Shown here: positions 12,328 through 23,911 of the stretch, piece after piece | How the letters are laid out: each line of letters begins with the position of its first letter | Numbering within the stretch: position 1 is the first letter of the stretch | Assembly (NCBI RefSeq): GCF_026745355.1 | Contig: NC_079208.1 | Coordinates: forward strand, 19,557,830 to 19,621,829 | Length of the DNA stretch: 64,000 nt | Direction of reading: 5' to 3' | Source: Beta vulgaris subsp. vulgaris | Lineage: Eukaryota; Streptophyta; Magnoliopsida; Caryophyllales; Amaranthaceae | Position numbers and translations under genes: made by a program | Notes under the pieces: model-generated | What the model was told of the DNA's origin: nothing | What the model saw: only the letters and a program-made list of their open reading frames with translations | Databases searched by the model: none

Positions 12328-13010
12328 AGGCAGTTTTTAAACAACTTGGTACACCTTATGATTTCTCCAATAGGTATCTAATAGGCAATCAATCACTTCA
12401 AAATCTACTAAACCCAATTGAATTTCCTCAATCAAACCTTGCTCAAATCACTGAGCCTTTAACTCCTCATGGCTATTACTCAAGTGCAAATCTAGACAAT
12501 GCTATGAACTTGCTATAATACTTAGAGATAGTCATACTTCTATCCTAAGGTTGATAAACTCTTAGCTTTAGTTTCCTCATAAAAGAAGGGTAAAACTTTT
12601 CTCTTAAAGCAGCAATAAAGGATTCCCAAATAAACTCTTTCATAATACGAGTCTAGTCTCATTCTCTTTCTACTATAAGTCAGTCTCATATTTCAGATAC
12701 AGTATAACTTGACCTACTTTCACACTCTCAGGACAGTTCACAGCCCCAAAAATCTTCTAACAAGCCCTAATCCGACTCTCTAAGAGGATAGGGTCAGCTT
12801 ACCCCTTAAGGTACAGTGGTTTAATCTTAGCTAGTCTCTCAAACATGTCCCAGCAGAATCGGGACATAACTCTTTCAGTCAAATTCTTGCCAATAGGCGA
12901 ATAGAGAAGCTAAGGCATCATTATTGTTTGACACTCTACTTCGCAACTGAAATTAACGTAACTCTACTTTGGTTCCGATAACTTACTTGCCATTCTACAA
13001 GGCAACATTT
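12328..13010 (-). pseudogene. Degraded chromovirus gag remnant
   Basis: Minus-strand reading gives short gag-like pieces, such as MTISKYYSKFIALSRFA at about 12480-12530, separated by stops. No zinc knuckle is recognisable. Position between protease and primer site fits gag. Not translatable as it stands. Confidence 0.45.
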
Positions 13011-14548
13011 GATTTGATCATTAAAGATCGCATCAACAAACAATTTCCACTAAGTTCCAACATGAAATGTTCTCTAATAATCACATAATCTTCATGTAAA
13101 ATATATTCACATCAACGTGCAAGTAGAAACAAGCAAGCAAGAATATAATCACATGATGAAAAATAATAAATAATAAAAATTTCCCATCACGTGCCAGAAT
13201 AAATTCTTACTCACTCATATAAATAAATAATAGCTTTTATTCCTCAATCGATAATAAGAATATTCTCCCAATCCAAAATAACCAACTTATTCCTCAACAA
13301 TATCAGAATAAGGAAATTTAGCCTATTGTAGCTTGACTACTTTCCAACAACTAATCTTAAAGCATAAATAAATACTCTATGGGATTACACTATCATTCTC
13401 ATCCTTATTTCCTTTATATGGAGTAAACATTTCATCTTCAAAGTCTCCAGAATCTTCACTATAATAATAATAATAGTAACAATAATAATTTGAGTTCCTA
13501 GATCTAATAGATCTTCAAATCCTTTGGATGATGTCCATTTTCATCCATCTCTAAAACACTACATCGCTCAAATAAGGTCTCCAAATAATATTATAGATGT
13601 CCTTTCAGGTTTGCACTCTAGTACAATCAAACTCTTGAATTACTTCATATATCGCTAACAGGGATACCTACTTTTAACCATAATGCATAATGACTCCAGG
13701 CTAATGTAACTATAACTTCAGGCTCATGACATCGAACATTCTCATCATCACTCAATATATTGGGTTATGATAGCTTCCTACTCTATTAACTTGCCTGACA
13801 ATTCTATTAACTTGTCTGGCAGACATGGTTAGGGATCTACAACAAATAAACCATAATGGTTTAGCACTCTCTCTAACGTGTTCCCACTAAAAAATCATAA
13901 GGGTAAACAAAACAAAGGCATGAAAAAAAAAAATATAACACCGTAGTAGGCAAGAAGGATATAACAGTTAGCAGGGAAGAAAAATATTCATGCATCATTA
14001 GCAGGGAGAAAATATAATGCAATACAGAAAATATAATTGCATATTTGCAGGGAAGAAATAATGATGCTGAACTAACTTTTAATGCAGGCATATATATTTC
14101 TATCCTATATGCCTTCTTATACTACCCATTCTCACAATGCAATACTATAAACCTTAAAGGCATGAAAAATAATGCAGACACTTTTGTAAATAACATTACT
14201 TAAGTGTCAAAAAAATTTCGAATAATAAAAAAAATTTCGAGTACATAAAAAAAATTTCGGACTTACCAAGATCTTTCGAAAAAATTTCGAACTCGTATAA
14301 TTTTCAAAAAAAAAAAATTCGAATAAAAACAAGATTTCAAAATAAAAAAATTTCGAACAAAAAAAAAAAAAAAAACGCACCATCTGAATTTCCGAAAAAG
14401 TTTCGATTTATGACCAACTTTCGAAATGAAAACGTAGGAGCAATTCTAAAGTTTCCTTCAAATAACTAATAAGCTAGGTAACTTAGTAAGCTAAAATCAC
14501 TTAGTAAGCTAGGTAGTTAGGCGCCTATAAGTCTTAAACTAACCTAAA
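13011..14548 (-). other. Chromovirus 5' leader, no gene seen
   Basis: AT-rich, non-coding in all frames apart from chance ORFs. Between 14200 and 14410 there are about eight loose copies of an AAAAAATTTCGA motif, unlike the rest of the element. No RNA gene recognised. Confidence 0.5.
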
Positions 14549-14560
14549 GCTCTGATACCA
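14549..14560 (-). promoter_or_regulatory. Primer binding site (tRNA-iMet) of the chromovirus
   Basis: On minus TGGTATCAGAGC, the sequence complementary to the 3' end of plant initiator tRNA-Met, three bases from the 5' LTR (14564). It fixes element orientation. Confidence 0.92.
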
Positions 14561-14563
14561 CTT

Positions 14564-17061
14564 TGTAACACCCCGATAATTCTCTCTTTCTAGAAAATAC
14601 TTTTATAATAAACCTTAGAGAATTACCCAGACATTATCGCCCGTGTGATAACATATCGTCTTACTCAGAATTTTGCAGCGGAAAACAACTTACTAAAAAC
14701 CAACTTTATTAAAACTTGTTGAATAAATGACAGATGTCTGAAACTAAAACACACCAACTTAAATAATCCTCAAACTGAAATAAAGATGTTCCTACGAAAA
14801 TAACTTAAACCACGCTAGTAATATATTAGTCTCTCAATTCCAAGTTCCCCATGAGATGCATCTGCAAACATGTAATGTCAATGCAATACTGACTCTGCTC
14901 ACCAGAAGGATCATCACAGGATCAATAGGCAAAGCCATGATCACACACACAAACAAGCACGTAATCAACAAAGCTGAGTACTACATATCAGGCAAAAATA
15001 ATCCTAAACATGATACTACAAAAGTAACTTGCAGCGATAAATAATAATATAAACATATAATAATCTGCAGACAACTATTACTGAACTAGACTCTAAACTT
15101 TATTTCTTTCTTTAAATGGAATAGTTATTGGACGAGTTGACTTATCTAAAAATAGAAAATATGGGAGCTACCACATATTCCAAAAATGACCTGCGATATA
15201 GAGGAACCTTTGAACTGAAAGAGGGATGGTGATCAATCCATTCCCAGAAGAACCCATGGCACGATCACCATGCATTCCAACCCTTAGTGTCCAACTCTAG
15301 ACGTGCACCAGACTAAAGTCTATACCCTATTCTCGTTTCACTTTACGTTGAATATATTTTATTACTTGTGTTGACACAACAAACAAGTAACACATAACTA
15401 ATACTCAAATAGTCATAACAGAATCTCTTTTTAACTTTGGATTAATATGTGATCACAACTCATCAATCAAGACTCCTTTAACTCCTTTTTATACTTTACT
15501 AACTTGTTTATTGAACCTAGCCAACAATAAACTTTACCTTTATATATATAGGCAGAACTTGTAACTTACTAAATAAGGTCCACGGTTCTTATAAGATAGT
15601 AAATAATACTCAAAGAATACATGTAAGACATGATTCACTCTAACTTATATTAATTCACTCACGAATTAATAAATAAACTTGACTTATCCTGCTTGCATCA
15701 ATCTTCCATATAAACATTTATAATCATAATCAATTCTAGTTTACATGTAGCACACAGGCATATAACATGTAAAAAAATAATTACAGTAATCATATATATG
15801 AACAAATAGAGTCCTATACATGATACTAATAAATAAAATACTCTTAGAGCATGCTTCTAAATCACATAGCACGTAGACGATGTACGTACCTTGTATAAAC
15901 CAATCGGTAGGCTACTTTTACTCGCTAAAAGTCTCCGCCTAGAAAATAAAGTAATGAAATAAATATCTTGAACTAAAAATTAAAGCAACTTTAAAACGAT
16001 CAAAAACCCCCTTAAACGTGTTTTAAAATAGTTTTTACGTACCAAACTTTCGTTATTTTTAATCCCTAGTATAGTACAACTATTCTAGTGATTAAAAATC
16101 CTTTAAAACTCTCAAAATACTTATTTTCTGAAATTACAACACTTATAAACTTTAATAACTCTCTTCAAAACATATAAACATGTTTAAAATCATAAATTAA
16201 AACAATCTCATAGTGTATAACATACAACTACGGTTTTCTAGTAATTAAAACCCTAAAAATCCATGCTTTGATGATTAAAACTTCAATCTAAAAATAATAA
16301 CAAATTTGAAAATTTATTCTTTCAATATATAATATATATGAAATCAATATATAAGAAAACGAGGAAAAGAATCAAAAGAAAAAGGAAGAAAAAGAGTGAA
16401 ATACCGAAATCGCGAGAGAACTATGGCAACAAAATCGCAAAACTTGCAGAGGCCATAACTTATAGGATAAGAATCGGAATTGAGTGATTCTTGAGCCTAA
16501 GTTCAATAACTTTTCGAGATCTACAATTTCTAAGAAAGAAGTTTTGGCTAAAAAGAAACGGAACTATGAGAAATCTGGCCAATCAGATTCGGGTGAGAGA
16601 AAAAAAACGAGTGAAGAGAGGAAAAAGAAAGGGATGTGAGATTGAGAGAAAAATAATGTGTAGGGTGAAATAATTTGGGTTTTTAGGATATTTATATAAA
16701 TGTTTTTACTTGTGGGCTCAGGAAAAGAGATTTTAATTAATGAAACTTGATGACTAATAAGATGAGCTATTTAAGACTTTAGTCATCAAATGACTCTTTC
16801 CCTTTTTATCACTTTTTGGGCTTTCGATTCCATTAAACTTCCTTTTCCATATACTTTTAATATTCAAAACCTTTATTAAAACATGCATAATTAAAATATT
16901 TCTAATTTTATTAAGCTATGAAAAATAATTTCATTTGACTTTTAAAATAGTCAACCCTCTTTAAAAGTCAAATCATTTTCCCAAACTCATTTGGATTTAA
17001 ATACAACTATATAAATACTTAAATATATTTATAAAATTCTTTAAAATTGTGGGGGATTACA
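14564..17061 (-). repeat. 5' LTR of the chromovirus
   Basis: 2,498 bp, TGTAACACCCCG to GGGGGATTACA in plus orientation. It lacks the Helitron of its partner. Differences from the partner include many substitutions, so this insertion looks older than the Athila insertion. Confidence 0.92.
16691..16698 (-). promoter_or_regulatory. TATA box of chromovirus 5' LTR
   Basis: TATATAAA on minus, same LTR position as 8536-8543. This copy would drive the genomic RNA. Confidence 0.5.
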
Positions 17062-17945
17062 TTTGAGGTCGTGACGTGTAAACTAAATATATACAATGAT
17101 ATGGAGGCATGTAATTCAATTAATTTCATTAAAAAATAATAAATGAATTATACGCAATGACACGGGGTTCGCTCGGGGGAACAACTAGTTGGATACTAAA
17201 CTTTTAAAAAAATATATTGGATATAGTAGACACATAATCATATCTCTCTAACTTAATGTTCGATGATGAAATGTTATCATTTTAATTGGTTCCGTTCAAA
17301 GCAGATTAATTCGAAAAAAAAGCCCAAAATCGTTTAAAAAACCTGAAATATATTAAACCCAGTTTCAAAACCCAATTAATTATTCGTAAATAATTCTATT
17401 TTCAAACCCATTTTTGAAAAGCCTAATTAATTATTATTCATGAATTATGCTATTTTTAATTTTAGTTTTCTAAATTAAAATGTATTCTGAAAAATCAAAT
17501 TTTATCCATTAGATAATTGATTTCGAATCCAAAAGACATTATTTTCATGCAGGATAACAAATAAAACTCGGCCAGATCTAGGATTGTGCGACACGCATCC
17601 TGATGCATCCGATCCCGTGCACGGAGTGCGCTTGCGCAACAATGAGACAATCAGCAAAACTTAGAGACGTAAAAGTAGGTGCGTGTCGAGCATGATTATG
17701 TGTGTTGCGCATCGTGATGCTTGTTGCGCGTCACCGATGTGTGCCACGCGACGCAGATCTTATCTTATTTTTTATTATTTTCCCTCCTCGTTCTATTTGG
17801 TTTCGCGATAGATCTCCATACAACTTCCAACAAAGAAAATCACTTTAAGCTCTTCACGTACTTCGATCCTATATTCAAAGAGTACTTTTAATGATCTCTA
17901 TCAAAACTTCAAGATTGCTCCTCCGGCGGATCGTTATACATGACG
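17062..17945. other. Gene-free, possible old LTR remnant
   Basis: No ORF of note. Layout (AATGATGAAA, then ATTGGTTC, AAGCCCAAAA, then a TGCGC-rich block at 17590-17750) resembles 47850-48290, so both may be diverged copies of one repeat, perhaps a Copia-type LTR. The block at 17590-17750 is rich in GCGCGTC-type sequence against an AT-rich background. Confidence 0.3.
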
Positions 17946-19191
17946 TAGGTGATCATGGGTCGGTCAGGCTTTGGCAAAAACAAATGGCCCTTTTCGGGCC
18001 AAAGCCGCGGGTCGGCCCAAAACATTCGCGCCAAAGCCCGGTATTGCGGGCTGGACATAGTGGGCTTTTCGGGCCGTTTTTGTAACACCCCGATAATTCT
18101 CTCTTATCAGAAATAACTTTATAATATTAAACTTAGAGAATTACCCAGGCATTATCGCTCGTGTGATAACGTATCGGCTTATTCAGAATTTTGCAGCGGA
18201 AAACAATATACTAAAAACCAACTTTATTAAAACTTACTAAATAAATGACAAGTGTTTGAAACTTAAATACACCAACTTGATAAATGGTAGGCGTGTCGCA
18301 CACCTATCAAAAGTAATTACCTAACCAACTACCCAACTATGTAGCAGAGTAAGTCAGGGTCGAATCCACAGGGACAAACGTATCAAACACTAGCTATCTT
18401 GACTCAATTTAACTAAACGAGTGACAAACAATAATGAAAAGGTGTTGACTAAGACTAACACTAAACTACGATAATTACTAAGAACACACAAGATATAGAT
18501 CAATTAACTAAAACATCTAGAATTAAGTATCACCACTAGCATGACCAATACATGAATAATTTCCATCCCAAATGATATAATCAAGAATTCAAGAGGAGTA
18601 ATGCACCCTATAATTACCAAAGATCTCTCCCGAGTACCAATGGCTACTCTAAACAAGCAATCAAACTATTCCCATAGAATCATGCACGAAAGAGGCATTA
18701 TGCATAGCATCACAATTAAATTCCTAGCAATCCCATCTAACTATTCCCATAGAAGATATTCATACCATTGATTGGATCAACAAAACCATCTAGATTCAAT
18801 TCCCATTGAAAATAAGATATACGGAGTCAATCAAAATCACCTATCCCTAGTATGATAATGAGCATAAGAACAATCCAATCAAACAAGAACAATTGATCAT
18901 ATAAATTGGGATTAATGGAGGAATTCACATATTAAATCATTGCTAGGGTTTTACTTAACCCTAGATTAATGGACTACTCACACATAATTGAAATAGCAAA
19001 ACAAATAATGAACAAATTAAAAGACATGATAATAATGAAAGAAAGAAGAGATTAAGAAAAACTTATCTTTACTTGAAGGAATCAAAGCGTAGTAATCAAT
19101 GTTTAACAATGGAGTAAACTCAAAAGCTCTCTAAAAAGTTATAAAATGTATTCTCAGTAAAAAGGCGTCGTTTTTAACTCTAATAAAATAG

Positions 19192-19199
19192 TATTTATA
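19192..19199 (-). promoter_or_regulatory. TATA box of Athila 3' LTR
   Basis: TATAAATA on minus in the LTR. The GC palindrome array begins 50 bp upstream. Confidence 0.6.
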
Positions 19200-19248
19200 T
19201 GTCTTGCAAATCCGGCGCAACACGCGCTCAAAACAGTCAAAAGATCGT

Positions 19249-19574
19249 CCCGCCCGACCGGTCGGGCGGATTTCGCCCGGTCGGGCGGTTGTCAGGTATC
19301 ATTTTCCTTCGTCGCGCCTGGCCGGGCGCTTTTCAGCATTAAAAGCCTTCGTCTCGCCCGACCGCCCGGGCGGATTTCGCCCGGTCGGGCCGCATGTGAA
19401 GTTTGCCTGGCAGCTCGACTTTTCTGAAAATGCGCTTGTAAGGTTCGCCCGACCGCCCGGGCGGATTTCGCCCGGTCGGGCGCGGGAGCAATATTCACTT
19501 GGAGTTGCAGCATCCAAATTCTGACTAAGTAAGAATCGCCCGACCACCGGGGCGGATTGCGCCCGGTCGGGCGG
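19249..19574. repeat. Array of four GC-rich palindromes in Athila U3 (3' LTR)
   Basis: Modules at 19249-19288, 19354-19391, 19445-19483 and 19535-19574, spaced 105, 91 and 90 bp. Each is a variant of CGCCCGACCG-CCCGGGCGGATTT-CGCCCGGTCGGGCG, with a perfect 10-bp outer stem and a GGGCG/CGCCC inner stem. GC content is extreme against AT-rich surroundings. Chance ORFs rich in R/G/P cross it on both strands. Confidence 0.9.
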
Positions 19575-19806
19575 TTATCAGGTTTTTAGGCAAATGTGAG
19601 ATTTTCGCGCGTCCCGACTTCATGCTCATGTAGCGATGTCAAGGATTAGGAAATGCACCAAAATATGCTATTTCCTACAAAGTAATCTGAAAACACAACC
19701 ACACTACAAGACACACATTAGTACTAAAAAGGGCTCCGAAGAGCGCAATTAATACCAATAATCCATGGGAAATGGGGGTAAAATTCTATATAAAATAGAC
19801 ATATCA

Positions 19807-19820
19807 AACTCCCCCAAGCT
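19807..19820 (-). promoter_or_regulatory. Athila polypurine tract
   Basis: On minus AGCTTGGGGGAGTT directly abuts the LTR start TGATATG. Plus-strand primer. Confidence 0.8.
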
Positions 19821-21177
19821 AGACTTTTGCTTGCCCCTAAGCAAAACCTGTCTGAAAATCAACAGTTCAAAGCATCAATAGTAGTTTACCCCATCATAAA
19901 ATTCTTGAAATGACAATAGATCGAATCCAACACACCACAAGTCATAATCGATAAGGTTCGACAAAAACAAATACCAATCAGGGATAAGAATCAATGAGAG
20001 GCCACTAAATATGCGCTGCAAATCAATGAGAAGGATCTCACAAGGGACTCACCACTCATTTGTAAAGCACTCTCCAAGCAGTTAAAATGACTGCTTCTTT
20101 CCATCCCCAGTACCCGTCCCTACTCTCACACTCGTGTGTTTGAAGGTGATATATGGCGCTCAATTGCTCCACTTCACCAAGTTAGTCCATAGGCTTGTAT
20201 CACTCTCCACATCAGGTAGTTATACATGCAAACAAATCATATGACTCAATTAAGGTTGTAATGGGGCTTAAGGTGGTAGGTGTGGCAAATATTTGGGAAT
20301 GTGGTGCTTAAGGTAGTGAAGTATTACTACAACTTTGAACGAACATCCCACACATCAAAAAATTGCAACACAACTTTGACCCATTTTTCTTTCATCTCAC
20401 CTCCTTTGTTCTTCATATAACCCAAGTAATGACTTCCAATATGACATAATTCAAATGAGATCTCTCTCTTAGTAATTTTTTTTTTTTTTTTTTTTTTTTT
20501 CTTTTCAATTTGATTTTCATAATTGCTCTTGGAAATCTTACTTGTCATGTTTTTAGGAGTTCTCTACTTTAGCTACTAGCTAATGAGGATAGAGAAGAAT
20601 TTCTTTTGCACATGTAATCAATCATATTTGTTCTCTTTCTTGCAATCTTTTCATTCATACCAACAACCAATTTCATAATCCACAAGTTAATCAACCAAAA
20701 ATTCCTAAATACTTCACTACCAATGGTAAAGAGACGTATTTTTGGAAAAATGAGGAGCTCATAATGTAGTTGTCAAAAGAAACAGGCTCAGCTCAGAGTG
20801 GTTAACTAGGGGAAATGAATGCAGGGAAGGTATTTGGTCTTTTGGTGCAAATTCCTACGTGAGTCATAATCATTTTTGTTTAGACATTGTATAACTAATG
20901 CATCAATGGAGGAAGAAACACAAGTTCTAGCATCCCTCATGAAGTGGGCATACACACAAGAAAAGCATGACGTTAAGGCACAGAAGCTCACAGTTAAGCC
21001 TAAACATGCTTGCAGGACATATAGAGTGCCACAATCTTGATTCTTATCATAGATCTAAGTACAGTTATGCTATGCCTTGGTGATCAATCATTGTTTCGTG
21101 TCCATCAACAATCCAAAGTCAAAACGCATTATGATAGCATGGGGCACAGGGAAACAACTATTCAACCTTGACTTTGA

Positions 21178-21215
<38 letters not shown>

Positions 21216-21397
21216 CAGCAGGCTTCACCCATCATACATGGTGAAGACAAAACAAACCAAAAGAAAAGAAAGAAAGAGAAAGAAAAGAAAAAACACAAAA
21301 CACAACCAAACACACAAGAAAACTATGCTAAACTGAACTACAAAAGCTGTAAACTACCTAAGAAGTGATAGAAGATACCATATGTGCAGTGAAGATC
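19821..21397 (-). other. Athila 3' untranslated region
   Basis: No protein-coding signal. Contains two long T tracts in plus orientation (about 20470-20499 and 21184-21215). These look like reverse-complemented A tracts in the transcript and are typical places for assembly error. Confidence 0.6.
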
Positions 21398-21411
21398 CCC
21401 CCAAGCTGAAC
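21398..21411 (-). promoter_or_regulatory. Second polypurine-like tract in Athila
   Basis: On minus AGCTTGGGGGGATC, nearly the same as the 3' polypurine tract at 19807-19820 including flanking AAGTTC/AAAGTC-like sequence. It lies just after the ATHILA ORF stop. Confidence 0.45.
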
Positions 21412-21458
21412 TTGGCAATGTCCGCATTGCAACAAGGAGAAGGCAAGGAACACGGCCC

Positions 21459-22877
21459 TCAGTCGGCCATAGAATCGGAATCAGAATCATCAGCAGCAGG
21501 ATCCTGAGTACCGGTGCCTGTGCCACTCCCTCCAGCTCCACCATAGGCGGGGTTCCAGGTGTACCAACTGGGGTGGGGACCCGCCTGTGCGATCGTACCA
21601 AGCCTGCAATAGTCATCATACATAGGGAACATAGCAAGGCGCTGGTCATCGTAGATGGTGTCTACGCGGCGCTCTAGGCGCTCTAGGCTTGAGTGTTGCA
21701 GTCATATTCAGTTCCATACGCTGCAACACACTCATCATCCCCTCAAAGTCAGCAGTAGGGGGAGGGGGTTGGGAGAGGAGGAGGGCATGAAGGAAGAGGA
21801 GGCATGAAGGAGGCAGGGCGGCCTCTCGCCTACGGTAGACGTGTGGAGGCTCAGGTACGGGCCGGTCTCAGGTGGGTGGGCCGCATCTCCAACAGGAAGG
21901 AGATAGGTAGGTAGAGCGGCATTCCCTGTGTGGTCATCCTCTATAAGCGGCTGGGCTAAGGTGGGGTCTGGAAGAAGTATAGACTGGTTAGCGGCAATCA
22001 TCCACCTATAGTTCCGACCACTAGGGACAATGTACCGGGCACATAGGAAGTGGTCAAGGTCAAGGTAAGAAGGCCCCGGAACAGCATTGCCCCGAATCTC
22101 AACATGGCCGAAATGACAGGCAATGTGGGTGACTAGTCCCCCAATGACAATAGGTACGGAGGAACGGACACTGCCGTCCTCCTCAAAAGTGGGGTAAGTC
22201 GTAGAGATCTTATGCAGATGATGCATAAATGCATACGCAAGATCAAACTGCATAGGCATGGTGACGGGCCACAGATAAGTGCCAAGAGCACTTAGTTCCT
22301 CCGTCCTAGATGTGTTGGGTTCCCACCGCCCAAAGATAGTACTCCCCAAGAATTTTAACAGGAATCGAATGCTAGGATGATGGACCGACTTAATCTGTAA
22401 ATGCTGACAGTTGGGTGGTCTAACACCAGTAAGGGCTTCCCAGAGTTGGCCTAGCAGAAATGTCTCTGGTTTCTTCCTTTCCCCCCTAACGGTCATACCA
22501 AATAGTTGGGCAAATTGGCGCAGGGTCAGTCGCCTATCCACATTGGAAAGACGAAAATACAGGACATGGTCGTTTTGAGCGTGTTTTCGAATCTCTAAGG
22601 AACTTAGAAATTCTAGGGTCAGGTCCGCATATGTGCCATGGTACAAGGTGAGGAATTGTTCTATTCCCATACCAACAAATAATGTGCGGGTAATGTCAGC
22701 AATACCCAAAACATGCAAGAGGTCACTATGAACAAATCGGGTGGGGGCAATCATACGGTGCTTAAGTTTTTGAAAACGCACCTTTTGAGCCTCATCCTTG
22801 AAAATTATATGAGGAAAGTCAGGATCTACCTCAATTGCAGTAGGTTGAGAGCCACGTGTACCTCGACGACCCGCCAT
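21459..22877 (-). CDS. ATHILA-family (env-position) ORF, frameshifted near its end
   Basis: The product matches the ATHILA ORF family found only in Athila-type elements, where it takes the place of an envelope gene; its role is unknown. The 380-codon open frame starts at 22877 (MAGRRGTRGSQ) and includes FVHSDLLHVLGI, RLTLRQFAQLFGM and RWMIAANQSILLP. After about 21760 the frame changes at least twice; the real C-terminus reads FEGMMSVLQRMELN, LERLERRVDTIYDDQR (short coiled coil) and an acidic end DDSDSDSMAD with its stop at 21459. No signal peptide or transmembrane segment is evident, so calling it an envelope protein is not supported. A leader with an apparent intron precedes it. Confidence 0.85.
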
Positions 22878-23303
22878 TAGAGATGATGAAAAACCTGCAA
22901 AAACAGAGCAATGGTGGAGAAATTGAGAATTTCACAAAAATTGAAGGAAATCATCTCATAATGCACCATAAAGTTTGAAAACGCAATTTGCAAGGTTAAT
23001 CTAGCAAAAATCACCATAAAAATCAAACCTTTCTCAAGAAAAACCCAAAGAGGAGGAGTGAGAAGAAGGAGGAAGAAGAGAGAGAGTGAGGTGGAAAAGT
23101 TTGTAAGTAAGATGGGGAATTTGGTGAGGATGAGTGAAAGATTAGAAATTTTGAAGAAATTTGAGAGTGGAGATGGTGAGGAAAGAGAGAATTGGGGTTA
23201 GGGTTTGAGAGGAGAGAGAAAGAGTGAGAGGAAGAAGATGAAGTTAGATGAGGGTTTGAAAGAGAGTGAAAGAAAAGAAAGGAAAATCGTGGGTTTATTC
23301 GAC
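22878..23303 (-). promoter_or_regulatory. Leader of ATHILA ORF with apparent 5'UTR intron and TATA-like box
   Basis: On minus, AATAAACCC (about 23294-23303) lies just downstream of a GC palindrome array. It is followed by a long CT-rich leader (TTCACTCTCTTTC...CCTCTTTGGG) typical of plant 5' UTRs. A donor GAGAAAG|GTTTG (exon end 23029) and acceptor TTTTTGCAG|GTTTT (exon start 22894) define a 134-bp intron ending 17 bp before the ATG. Either an internal promoter or the acceptor of a spliced subgenomic RNA would explain it. Confidence 0.45.
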
Positions 23304-23314
23304 AAAACTGCGCC

Positions 23315-23543
23315 TCGCCCGACCGGGCGGATTTCGCCCGACCGCCCGGGCGGAACTTTTTCCTTAGTTTTTTTTCGCGTTTTGAATTTCTTCTTTGGAT
23401 CTGAGCTTGCGCGCCCGACCGGGCGGATTTCGCCCGACCGCCCGGGCGGAATTTCTTCCTTAGTCAATTTTCGTGTTTGAATGTCCCAGCTGAAGTTCGC
23501 TTGCGCGCCCGCCCGGGCAGATTTCGCCCGACCACCCGGGCGG
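23315..23543. repeat. Array of three GC-rich palindromes upstream of the ATHILA ORF
   Basis: Modules at 23315-23354, 23411-23451 and 23505-23543 (spacing about 95 bp) are variants of the LTR modules (GCCCGACCGGGCGGATTT, CGCCCGACCGCCCGGGCGG). They sit between the end of pol and the leader of the ATHILA ORF, in the same relative position as in U3: just upstream of a TATA-like sequence. Confidence 0.88.
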
Positions 23544-23911
23544 TGCCCAGTGCACAAATTTGGTTGCTTAGTCCGTTTTTTCTCATCTTCCTGCAGTAGA
23601 GTTCCACACTTATGCAAATTTTTTCACTCCAAAATCACTCCAAAAAAATAAAATAAGAGAAAAAATAAAATCAATTAAAATCAAATCAAATCAAAAGAAA
23701 AAGAAATGAAAAAGTAGGAAATTGGGTTGCCTCCCAATAAGCGCTAGTTTTTAAGGTCATTAGCTCGACCTCCTCTAGTATCACTCAGGTGAAGGGATGG
23801 AGAGTATGATGTCAACTTGCTCAGCAATGGGATCTCCAGCTCGGTAATGCTTCAATCGGTGGCCATTGACTTTGAAAGTGTCTCCTTGCCGGTTCCAAAG
23901 CTCCACTGAAC

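Larger units (their letters stand above)
5882..17061 (-). mobile_element. Complete Ty3 chromovirus (Tekay/Del-like), coding on minus
   Basis: Two LTRs (5882-8894 and 14564-17061) bracket a 5.67-kb interior. The element is flanked by the 5-bp target duplication TTTGA (5877-5881 and 17062-17066). In coding orientation the LTR runs TGTAATCCCCC to GGGGTGTTACA. A tRNA-iMet primer site lies next to the right LTR and a purine tract next to the left LTR, so transcription runs right to left. Domain order (PR, RT, RNase H, IN, chromodomain-like tail) and LTRs of about 2.5 kb fit the Tekay/Del branch of plant chromoviruses. Reading frames are heavily broken, so it is non-autonomous today. Confidence 0.92.
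18285..19806 (-). repeat. 3' LTR of the Athila element
   Basis: 1,522 bp, TGGTAGGCGTGTCGC to AGACATATCA in plus orientation. Contains four GC-rich palindromic modules (19249-19574) to the right of (upstream of) the TATA box. Confidence 0.95.

Noticed and set aside
17160..17192. Possible Helitron 3' end (GGGGGAACAACTAGT followed by T)
   Set aside because: No convincing hairpin and no certain 5' TC end; a start near 5051 is possible but lies in a TA microsatellite.
19204..19547. Overlapping Arg/Gly/Pro-rich ORFs on both strands across the Athila LTR (also 30182-30526 and 23205-23617)
   Set aside because: They come from reading the GC-rich palindromes in any frame. No homology, no start context, and they differ between the two LTRs because of one-base gaps.
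21338..21649. 103-codon minus ORF after the ATHILA ORF
   Set aside because: Another frame of the same stretch gives the expected acidic Athila C-terminus ending at 21459, so this one is a shadow.
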